This document shows, piece after piece, positions 1 to 6,868 of a DNA stretch of 8,255 nucleotides. Numbering within the stretch: position 1 is the stretch's first letter; each line of letters starts with the position of its first letter. The DNA lies in assembly GCA_937898205.1 (NCBI GenBank), contig CALEJC010000113.1, positions 1-8,255 of the forward strand, given 5' to 3'. The notes beneath the pieces were generated by a model. That model had not been told where the DNA came from and did no database searches. It saw only the letters and a list, made by a program, of their open reading frames with translations. The position numbers and the translations under genes were made by a program. Source of the stretch: an uncultured Bacteroidales bacterium (GTDB taxonomy: Bacteria; Bacteroidota; Bacteroidia; Bacteroidales; UBA932).

Positions 1-87
1 ATCTGGAAGATCCGCGTAGAGGACTTCCCTGCATTTATCCTCGTAGACGACAAGGGTAACGACTTCTTCAAGACTATCGGTCTATGA
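1..87 (+). CDS. C-terminal end of a probable class I fumarate hydratase (5' truncated by window)
   Basis: Frame 1 is open from the window edge to the TGA at 85-87 and encodes 28 residues ending in KTIGL. The stretch DFPAFILVDDKGNDFF closely resembles, from memory, the C-terminal tail of iron-sulfur class I fumarases (FumA/FumB type), which interconvert fumarate and malate. The Fe-S cysteines and catalytic domain would lie upstream, outside the window, so the assignment rests on this tail alone. The stop overlaps the next gene's start as ATGA, so the two are probably co-transcribed and translationally coupled. The alternative is some other protein with a similar tail. Confidence 0.6.
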   Translation: MWKIRVEDFPAFILVDDKGNDFFKTIGL

Positions 88-3000
88 GAAAAGGGCTTAA
101 AATAGCCCGAACCTCATTAGTAACAATAATTGTGACTGTGGTGGTGGGAGTTCAATTTGTGTTGAACTCCTCCATTGCCACGTCATTTATTCACAAAACG
201 ACTGCCGGATTGTTTGACGGTGCGGAGCTGAAGTTTGCCAGTCACGATGTTTCGATCTGGAAACACTTCCCTAAGGTGCGAGTGAGCATCGACAGCATCA
301 GCATCGACAACCTGGCATCCCTGGACCACATTGAGGCCACCGCAGATCCCTGGAAGTTTCTGTTCAGAGACAGCCTGGTGATCGATAGCATCAATGCGCG
401 AGGACTTAGACTAAATGCCATCAACTACGGCAGAGACAGCGTAAACTGGGACATATTTGCCAGTACACAGAAAGAAAAGGAGGACAGCACCACCGCCTCC
501 ATCCCCGCCATCGTGCTCAAGCAGCTCCTGATCGAAGATGCTGCTCTGAGCTTCAACAGCTTGCCTGACACACTTCAGGCACAATTCCAACTCGACACTT
601 TGCGCTCGGCAGCGGCACTTCGCATTGCCGGCGACTCTATAAATATCTCCAGACTCGACCTGATACTCCGCTCCAAGCTCTCGGCTTCAATATCAGATGA
701 CATCGCCGCCGACCTAGGTCTGGACTTGGACGTAGAAGCGGCAGGAGTCTACTCCCCTGAGAGTTTTCCAGACATAACAGCCTGTCTAAGAATCCCTTCT
801 GCAGATGCAAGTTATGCCCCTATGGACCTGGATGCAAAGATAATTGCCGACATCGACGCTCAGTTGAGCCGCGGCAATATGCTTGTAGCTGATATCCATG
901 AGTTCAAGGCTTCCATCCCCGGACTTGACCTGGAGCTGGACGGATCAGCTAAAGATCTGCTAGGAAGAGATCCCCGCTACAATCTTCAGGCAGAGGGACT
1001 TGCACAGCTTGACAGACTTCTTGAGCTGATGCCTGACGCTCTAGGCATATCAAGGGCAGAAGGCGATCTCATGCTTAGCCTGAGTGCAAGCACAAGACAA
1101 TCCCAACTCAAGACATACCGCTTTGATGAAGCCAATATCGTTGGCAATATCTCCGGTAACCGCATCGCTGTCGTGATGCCGGCAGACAGCCTTGACATCG
1201 TGCTCACAGACACAGACATCCGTCTCACTTCCAACAAAGAGGGCATGCAGATAAAGATAGCGGCAGACAGCAGCTATGTCAATATGGGACAGAGCATTGC
1301 AGCCCGCGTCAGAGACCTTGAGGCCAAGGGTCAGCTAAGCAAATGGGAGAGCAACGGCCAGCAACTCTCGCGCATCCAGCTGGCAACCGAAGGCGAGGCG
1401 ATTTTTGCACGCCTGGGCAAGCAGAGAGTGGGCATCAGAGGCACTCACCTCTCGCTCTCGGCACAGAAGCGCGAACGCATCATCAGGCCGGAGAGAAGAG
1501 CAAAGCTGGATTCGCTAAGAGCGGTCTACCCTGAGGCCACCAACCGCGAGCTGATGGCTATGCTGCGTCCGCAAAGGGACAGCATTGAGCTGCCGGAGTT
1601 CCTCAAGGAGAGGGACTTTGCCAAGGCGGATCTGAAGTTTGCGATCGACTCCAGCCTCACTGCGATGCTGCGTCAGTGGCAGCCTTCGGGGCATGTGAAG
1701 ATTGATTCTGGTTTCTTTGCTTCACCTGCGATTCCGCTTCGCACCCGTCTCAACGCATTGCACGCAGATTTCACTGACGAGTCCATCGTCATCGACACCA
1801 TCAGCGCCGGTGTCGGCACTTCAAACCTCAACCTCAAAGGTAACGTCACAGGCTTGAGAGCAGCTCTGCGCAATCGCGGCATCCTGGAGGCCAACCTGAT
1901 CGCCAACTCTCAGAGAATCAACATCAACGAGCTTGTCAGCGCCCTTTCGTTGGGACAGGAGACAGCAGATGAGGTGGTGGTTTCCGACAACTACGATGAA
2001 AGCTTTGTTGTGGATAGTCTGGAAAATGCCAGTGTCACTGTGGAGAAGATGCCGCTTATCGTGGTTCCGGCCAACCTCAAGCTTGCAGTGGACCTTAAGG
2101 CAGACAAGGTAGACTACTCCGACCTGCAGATAGGGCCTGTCGCAACCAGCGTGAGGATGAGAGAAAGGATCCTGCAACTCACCCACACCAATATCAATAC
2201 CAACCTGGGCAAAATCGGCCTTGACGCTTTTTACTCAACCATCAGCAAGGAGGATATAAAGGCGGGCTTCAACCTCGCGCTTTCCGAAATGCCTGTACAT
2301 GATGTGATCTCCATAGTGCCTTCGGTGGACAATATGATGCCTGCGCTGAAGTCCTTCCACGGCGATCTGTCATGCGATATCTCCCTGACCTCTCAGCTTG
2401 ATACCAATATGAACTTCATCATCCCTAGTATTGACGGACTCGTGAGAGTGAGAGGAGAGAACCTTGAAGTCAAGGACGCCGGAGACCTGAGGAAGATTAC
2501 ACGTCTGCTGCTGTTTAAAAACAAGAACATCGGCCACATCGACAATCTCAAGGTGGATGCCATGGTGCACAACAGCATAGTGGAGGTATTTCCATTTGAA
2601 CTCGGAGTGGACAGATATAAGTTTGCGCTTAGAGGCACACAGAACTTCGACAAGAGCATGTACTATCACATTTCTGTGCTTCAGTCGCCATTCCTCGTGA
2701 GATTTGGTATCAATCTGTTTGGAAATCTCGATGACTGGAGGTTCTCGCTCGGAAGGGCAAAGTATAAAGAAGGAAACATCTTCCCTCACAGCAAACAGAT
2801 TGACACTGTGCAGATTAACCTCATCAATTCGATCAGAAACATCTACAACAAGGGTGTAGACAATGTGATGAGGCACAACGAGAGTTCGGTCAAGGAAATT
2901 GAGCTTGACAAAGCCAATGATGGCAACCTGCTGAGTGGAGAAGAGTTCCTTGAGATCGACGATATGATCCTCCAGCAGGAAATCCTGGAGCAGGAAGAAC

Positions 3001-3182
3001 TCCTGATGCAGGAGGTGGAGGCAGCTCTCGAGTCTTCGCTCCTGGATACAGCCAAACTGATGAATATGTATCAGGAATCCATCTTTGATGAGAAGATTGC
3101 GCGCAAGATGGAGAGACTGGAGAAGCAAAGAGAGCGCAAGGCCCGCAGGGCAGAAAAGCGATTGGAAAGAAAAAAACTGTAA
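84..3182 (+). CDS. AsmA/TamB-like envelope protein with N-terminal membrane anchor
   Basis: This 1032-residue protein has an uncleaved-looking hydrophobic segment at about residues 9-29 after a basic start (MRKGLK), so it is probably anchored in the inner membrane with its bulk in the periplasm. Residues ~60-900 are dominated by short alternating polar/hydrophobic strands with recurring DSI, DLD and LKG-type turns, the pattern of the AsmA repeated beta-groove. The region ~755-895 (strands around GLVRVRGENLEVKDAGDLRK and NLFGNLDDWRFSLGRAK) matches the AsmA-like C-terminal region usual in Bacteroidetes. Known AsmA-family members (TamB, YhdP, YdbH) are implicated in phospholipid transport to the outer membrane; I infer a similar role. 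Two parts depart from the beta pattern: a charged helical insertion at ~459-512 and a C-terminal tail at ~936-1032 that is acidic, then strongly basic. The start is supported by the ATGA overlap with the upstream stop and by the membrane segment directly after it. No Shine-Dalgarno sequence is evident. Confidence 0.85.
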   Translation: MRKGLKIARTSLVTIIVTVVVGVQFVLNSSIATSFIHKTTAGLFDGAELKFASHDVSIWKHFPKVRVSIDSISIDNLASLDHIEATADPWKFLFRDSLVIDSINARGLRLNAINYGRDSVNWDIFASTQKEKEDSTTASIPAIVLKQLLIEDAALSFNSLPDTLQAQFQLDTLRSAAALRIAGDSINISRLDLILRSKLSASISDDIAADLGLDLDVEAAGVYSPESFPDITACLRIPSADASYAPMDLDAKIIADIDAQLSRGNMLVADIHEFKASIPGLDLELDGSAKDLLGRDPRYNLQAEGLAQLDRLLELMPDALGISRAEGDLMLSLSASTRQSQLKTYRFDEANIVGNISGNRIAVVMPADSLDIVLTDTDIRLTSNKEGMQIKIAADSSYVNMGQSIAARVRDLEAKGQLSKWESNGQQLSRIQLATEGEAIFARLGKQRVGIRGTHLSLSAQKRERIIRPERRAKLDSLRAVYPEATNRELMAMLRPQRDSIELPEFLKERDFAKADLKFAIDSSLTAMLRQWQPSGHVKIDSGFFASPAIPLRTRLNALHADFTDESIVIDTISAGVGTSNLNLKGNVTGLRAALRNRGILEANLIANSQRININELVSALSLGQETADEVVVSDNYDESFVVDSLENASVTVEKMPLIVVPANLKLAVDLKADKVDYSDLQIGPVATSVRMRERILQLTHTNINTNLGKIGLDAFYSTISKEDIKAGFNLALSEMPVHDVISIVPSVDNMMPALKSFHGDLSCDISLTSQLDTNMNFIIPSIDGLVRVRGENLEVKDAGDLRKITRLLLFKNKNIGHIDNLKVDAMVHNSIVEVFPFELGVDRYKFALRGTQNFDKSMYYHISVLQSPFLVRFGINLFGNLDDWRFSLGRAKYKEGNIFPHSKQIDTVQINLINSIRNIYNKGVDNVMRHNESSVKEIELDKANDGNLLSGEEFLEIDDMILQQEILEQEELLMQEVEAALESSLLDTAKLMNMYQESIFDEKIARKMERLEKQRERKARRAEKRLERKKL

Positions 3183-3192
3183 CACTATAACT

Positions 3193-4410
3193 ATGATTGA
3201 AATCATTCAAGTAAACATTTCAGGAGAGGACAAACCGGGTCTAACCTCAGCCCTCACCGAGATTTTGGCCAAGTATGACGCATTCATTCTGGACATCGGA
3301 CAGGAAAACATCCATAAGTCGCTGACTTTGGGCATCTTGTTTCATACCACCACTGACAAGTCAGGCTTTATCATGAAAGAACTCCTTTTCAAAGCTTCCG
3401 AGCTTGGAGTTCAGATCAAGTTTACACCCATCGAGCGCGAGGCCTACGACGCATGGGTTGCCCGTCAGGGAAAGAACCGCTATATCGTGACCTTGCTGGG
3501 CAGGACAGTCACCGCAAAGAATATCGCCGATGTGACGGATGTCATCTTCAATGCCGGTCTCAATATCGATGCGATCCGCCGTCTGACCGGTCGCATGCCT
3601 CTTGATGGTATCGATGAGCACACCACAAAGTCATGTATCGAGATTTCAGTCAGAGGCTTCCTTAACCCTGAAAACAGGGCAAAGATGCAGAACGCTCTCC
3701 TCGAGTGTGGCGTGGGCGGTATCGACATCTCTTTCCAGAAAGATGATATCTATCGCCGTTCAAGACGTCTGATCTGCTTTGATATGGATTCTACCCTCAT
3801 CCACGCCGAGTGCATCGATGAGCTTGCCCGCAAACATGGCGTATGGGAAGAAGTGAGCGCCATCACGGAGAGTGCCATGAGAGGAGAGATCGATTTTATC
3901 GAGAGCTTTACCCGCAGAGTTGCTCTGCTCAAGGGCCTGGATGAGAGCGTAATGGAGGAGATCGCACGCAATCTTCCTTATAATGAAGGACTTGAGCGCA
4001 CGATGAAGATACTCAAGATGGTTGGTTACAAGACTGCTATCCTCTCCGGAGGATTTACATATTTCGGAAAATATCTGCAGCAGAAATTTGGTTTTGACTA
4101 TGTCTATGCCAACGAGCTCGAAGTGGAAGATGGCAAGCTCACAGGACGTTATGTGGGCGATGTTGTCGACGGCAAGCGCAAGGCTGAGCTTCTCAGACTC
4201 CTCTGTCAAGTGGAAGGCATCAACCTCTCGCAGTCTGTGGCTGTGGGTGACGGCGCCAATGACCTTCCGATGCTCTCGCTCGCAGGTCTGGGCATCGCCT
4301 ACCACGCCAAGCCTAAGGTCAAGGCCAATGCAAGCCAGAGCATCTCATCCATCGGTCTGGACGGAATACTCTACTTCCTCGGATTGAAGGATTCGCAGAT
4401 TGATCCTTAA
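3193..4410 (+). CDS. serB: Phosphoserine phosphatase SerB with two ACT domains
   Basis: SerB hydrolyses O-phospho-L-serine to serine, the last step of the phosphorylated serine pathway, in the cytosol. The 405-residue protein has an ACT domain at ~1-80 (ISGEDKPGLT), a second at ~93-175, and a HAD-superfamily phosphatase domain from ~190. The full active-site set is visible: motif I DMDST with nucleophile Asp197 and acid/base Asp199, substrate-contacting Glu206 (AECID), motif II Ser285 in LSGGF, Lys330 in the RKAEL segment, and motif IV GDGAND with Asp353 and Asp357. The length and tandem-ACT layout fit the usual Bacteroidetes form; ACT domains commonly bind amino acids, suggesting serine feedback. 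I chose the ATG at 3193 because the protein then starts right at the first ACT strand (MIEIIQV). In-frame ATGs further upstream lie inside the preceding gene and would add a basic, unrelated leader. It follows the AsmA-like gene by 10 bases and converges on the exo-muramidase gene with a 4-base overlap. Confidence 0.96.
   Translation: MIEIIQVNISGEDKPGLTSALTEILAKYDAFILDIGQENIHKSLTLGILFHTTTDKSGFIMKELLFKASELGVQIKFTPIEREAYDAWVARQGKNRYIVTLLGRTVTAKNIADVTDVIFNAGLNIDAIRRLTGRMPLDGIDEHTTKSCIEISVRGFLNPENRAKMQNALLECGVGGIDISFQKDDIYRRSRRLICFDMDSTLIHAECIDELARKHGVWEEVSAITESAMRGEIDFIESFTRRVALLKGLDESVMEEIARNLPYNEGLERTMKILKMVGYKTAILSGGFTYFGKYLQQKFGFDYVYANELEVEDGKLTGRYVGDVVDGKRKAELLRLLCQVEGINLSQSVAVGDGANDLPMLSLAGLGIAYHAKPKVKANASQSISSIGLDGILYFLGLKDSQIDP
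4387..4408. repeat. Short inverted repeat at the convergent gene junction
   Basis: AAGGAT (4387-4392) and ATCCTT (4403-4408) form a perfect 6-base inverted repeat around a 10-base loop, covering the last codons and stop of serB. It could be a weak hairpin helping to end transcription. The stem is short and only one third GC. On the plus strand the nearest T run (4422-4427) is 13 bases away, and there is none downstream on the minus strand. I therefore do not call it a terminator. Confidence 0.25.
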
Positions 4411-5663
4411 TAGATGTAATATTTTTTAGAAAGAGCCTTGAAGTCGCTGACGTCACCTGTCCAATAGGAGAAGATGTCGGCGACTTTCATTGTTTTGCCA
4501 AAGGTCGTGCTGATAAAATCGGTGCCTGTGACCTTGTTAAACATTGCAAGTCTGTCGGCTGCAATCTGGAAAGGGTTTTTCTTATACAGCTCCCACACTG
4601 CCTGCATCACATAAAACTGAGTGAGGGTCAGGTTGGCCTTCTCGTAGTCGGTGTAGAAGTACTGGACTCCGTGTATGAGTTTGCCATTGAGGCGTCCAGA
4701 GATCGGTTTATAGTGGATTGTGCGCCACGCCACTCCCGGCACATTGTAGCTGTCGAGCTTCGCCTTCAGAGCGTCTGCATCTACCCATTCTTCGGCAAAT
4801 GTGCCAAACGGTAGCGTATAGCCGATGCCGATATTGAGGTAGTTATACATTTCGCCGGCAAGGCCTGCCGAAGGGTAATGGATTGCGCTTTGCGCTGTCG
4901 GGATGTTTGGCGAAGGCAGCACCCACGGCAGCCCGGTCTGATCAAATAGCATATCGCGGCGCCAGCCCTCCATCGGCACTACGGTGAGAGTGCAGCTCTG
5001 ATGTGGGAGTTTGCCGTTCTGGCCGCAATTGAGGCCTTCTTCGTTGATGAGTTGCGCCAGCTCACCCACCGTGAGACCGTAGATATATGGGATCTTGTAC
5101 TGCCCTACAAACGAATGAAAACCGTCTCTTACCAACGGGCCTTCCACCTTCAATCCTCCAAGCGGATTGGGTCTGTCGAGCACCATCACCGGGATGCCTC
5201 TTGCTCCGCACGCCCTCATCACAAGACCGAGTGTGGAGATAAAGGTGTAGGATCTGCTGCCCACATCCTGGATGTCGTAGACCATGATGTCCACGCCTTC
5301 CAGCATCTTGGCTGTCGGCTCGCGTGTTGCACCATAAAGCGAATGTACAGGAAGTCCCGTGTGCTCGTCCCTACCCGACTCTACCTTTCCTCCTGCATAG
5401 ATATCGCCACGGATGCCGTGCTCGGGAGCAAATAGCGCTACCAGATGCACATTGGGTGCATCATTGAGGATATCCACGGTGGCACGGAGCTGGCTGTCGA
5501 CGCCTGAAGGGTTGGTCACCAGGCCGACGCGTTTGCCTTCGAGGCCGGCGAAATTTCTTTCTACCAGGACCTCAATGCCGGGCTTCACCCTAGCAGAGAG
5601 AGTTGATGAGATCAGCAGCGCGAGCGCGCAAAGTGTGTAACAAATATTGTTGCGAGACAGCAT
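4407..5663 (-). CDS. namZ: Secreted exo-beta-N-acetylmuramidase, NamZ/DUF1343 family
   Basis: The 418-residue protein belongs to the DUF1343/NamZ family (CAZy GH171). Characterised members from Bacillus subtilis and Tannerella forsythia release MurNAc from the non-reducing end of peptide-free peptidoglycan fragments. Residues 1-24 form a signal peptide: a short polar start, a hydrophobic core (LCALALLI) and a likely signal peptidase I site after TLSA, so the enzyme is exported, probably to the periplasm. Family hallmarks are visible in order: LVTNPSG (48-54), FAPEHGIRG (78-86, with Glu81-His82 a likely catalytic or binding pair), YDIQDVGSRSYT (129-140), DRPNPLGG (163-170), GLPWVLPSPNIPT (244-256) and IGIGYTLPF (278-286). 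It is full length. The ATG at 5663 is the only start that preserves the signal peptide; it lies inside the end of the transporter gene, giving a 52-base overlap. It is the last gene of the minus-strand block, as expected for a salvage operon with a glycan-cleaving protein and a transporter. Confidence 0.92.
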   Translation of the reverse strand: MLSRNNICYTLCALALLISSTLSARVKPGIEVLVERNFAGLEGKRVGLVTNPSGVDSQLRATVDILNDAPNVHLVALFAPEHGIRGDIYAGGKVESGRDEHTGLPVHSLYGATREPTAKMLEGVDIMVYDIQDVGSRSYTFISTLGLVMRACGARGIPVMVLDRPNPLGGLKVEGPLVRDGFHSFVGQYKIPYIYGLTVGELAQLINEEGLNCGQNGKLPHQSCTLTVVPMEGWRRDMLFDQTGLPWVLPSPNIPTAQSAIHYPSAGLAGEMYNYLNIGIGYTLPFGTFAEEWVDADALKAKLDSYNVPGVAWRTIHYKPISGRLNGKLIHGVQYFYTDYEKANLTLTQFYVMQAVWELYKKNPFQIAADRLAMFNKVTGTDFISTTFGKTMKVADIFSYWTGDVSDFKALSKKYYIY

Positions 5664-6868
5664 ACCATTACAATTATAAAAAATCCTACATAACCGATTG
5701 CTTCTTGAATCCAGCCTGCAAACAATCCCGGAATCATCATAGATAATGCCATGAATGCAGTGCAGATCGCATAGTGCGAGGTTTTGAACTCACCTTCAGA
5801 GAAGTGCATCATATAAAGCATATATGCGGTGAAGCCGAAGCCGTAGCCCAGCTGGTCAAATGCCACACATACATATATTACAGGGAGAGATGTCGGCTGA
5901 GCCACCGCCATATAGAGATAGACGGCACAAGGCAGCGCCAGAGATAGCGACATCAGCCAAAGAGAACGCCTGAGGCCAAATTTTGCAGCATATAGACCAC
6001 CTAAGATGCCGCCCACAGTCAAGGCAATCACTCCGACTGTGCCGTAGACAAGTCCTGACTGCGTGGTAGAGAGCCCTAGACCGCCGTCAGCGACAGAGTC
6101 AAGCATAAATGGAGTCAGCATCTTGACAGAAAACGCCTCGGGCAGACGATACAGGAGCATAAAAGTGATTGCCAGCCAGACTCCGTCCTTTTTGAAGAAG
6201 GTCACCCACGAACGGGCAAAATCCTTGAGGATGCGGGAAGTCGCATTGTCCTCCTTCTGAGGCTGCTTCTCACAACGCGGAAGCCTGAACAGATGCCAGA
6301 GCGTGAGTAGCAGGAAAAGGAGCGTGCTCAGTCCGAGCGTGAGCTGCCAGGCAAGAGGGATATTGTCGTAGTGCTCCTCCAAAAGGCCTGCAATTACGAC
6401 GATGACGCCCTGCCCGAAGACAGAAGCGATGCGATAGAATGTGCTTCTGATGCCGACAAAGAGCGACTGCTCCTTATGTTCAAGGGCAATCATATAATAG
6501 CCGTCAGCTGCAATATCGTGTGTCGCCGAGGCAAATGCTATGATGTAAAATGCCACGATCGAGAAGCCGAAAGCATCGGGACTGACCGATAAAGCAAGCG
6601 CAGCAAATCCAAGAGTGATAAGGACTTGCATGGCTACAACCCACCATCTTTTGGTACGGATCACATCTACAAACGGGCTCCAAAGAGGCTTGATCACCCA
6701 TGGAAGATAGAGAAGTGATGTATACATCGCAAGGTCACCGTTGCTCATCCCGAGACGCTTAAACATCGTGACGGAGATGACATTGACGATGAAATATGGG
6801 ATGCCTTCCGCAAAATACAGGCTTGGCACCCAAGCCCAGGGATTAGTCTTCGATTTTTGAGCCGACAT
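5612..6868 (-). CDS. ampG: AmpG-like major facilitator transporter (probable muropeptide or amino-sugar permease)
   Basis: The 418-residue inner-membrane protein has about 12 hydrophobic segments, typical of the major facilitator superfamily, with a polar charged central loop at ~196-228. The AmpG-like signature is seen in the N-terminal half: KPLWSPFVD (60-68) between helices 2 and 3, ASATHDIAADGY (113-124) in helix 4, and the IRSTFYRIASVFGQG segment (140-154). E. coli AmpG imports GlcNAc-anhydroMurNAc muropeptides for cell-wall recycling. Here the substrate is inferred from resemblance and neighbours, so MurNAc-containing saccharides without peptide are equally possible. The start at 6868 overlaps the end of the SpoIID-domain gene by 26 bases, and the 3' end overlaps the muramidase gene by 52 bases, so all three are probably translationally coupled. 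The other possibility is a sugar permease from a neighbouring MFS subfamily; the transporter call is firm, the ampG symbol less so. Confidence 0.8.
   Translation of the reverse strand: MSAQKSKTNPWAWVPSLYFAEGIPYFIVNVISVTMFKRLGMSNGDLAMYTSLLYLPWVIKPLWSPFVDVIRTKRWWVVAMQVLITLGFAALALSVSPDAFGFSIVAFYIIAFASATHDIAADGYYMIALEHKEQSLFVGIRSTFYRIASVFGQGVIVVIAGLLEEHYDNIPLAWQLTLGLSTLLFLLLTLWHLFRLPRCEKQPQKEDNATSRILKDFARSWVTFFKKDGVWLAITFMLLYRLPEAFSVKMLTPFMLDSVADGGLGLSTTQSGLVYGTVGVIALTVGGILGGLYAAKFGLRRSLWLMSLSLALPCAVYLYMAVAQPTSLPVIYVCVAFDQLGYGFGFTAYMLYMMHFSEGEFKTSHYAICTAFMALSMMIPGLFAGWIQEAIGYVGFFIIVMVCCLATIFVTHFARSRC

Noticed and set aside
1821..2186. A 121-residue minus-strand open frame
   Set aside because: It is a shadow of the AsmA-like gene, with no start context and no recognisable motif.
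3085..3192. An upstream in-frame extension of serB beginning at 3085
   Set aside because: It would add 36 Arg/Lys-rich residues encoded within the preceding gene. The ATG at 3193 begins exactly at the first ACT strand.
2370..3206. A 278-residue open frame on the minus strand opposite the AsmA-like gene
   Set aside because: It lies fully antisense to a well-supported gene, has no recognisable domain, and its composition reads as the complement of the charged C-terminal coding sequence.
3760..4305. A 181-residue minus-strand open frame opposite serB
   Set aside because: It is antisense to the HAD domain of serB, where every catalytic motif is intact on the plus strand; no family resemblance is seen.
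4421..4428. The T-rich run after serB as an intrinsic terminator
   Set aside because: No GC-rich stem lies directly before it; the nearest inverted repeat is short, weak and separated by 13 bases.
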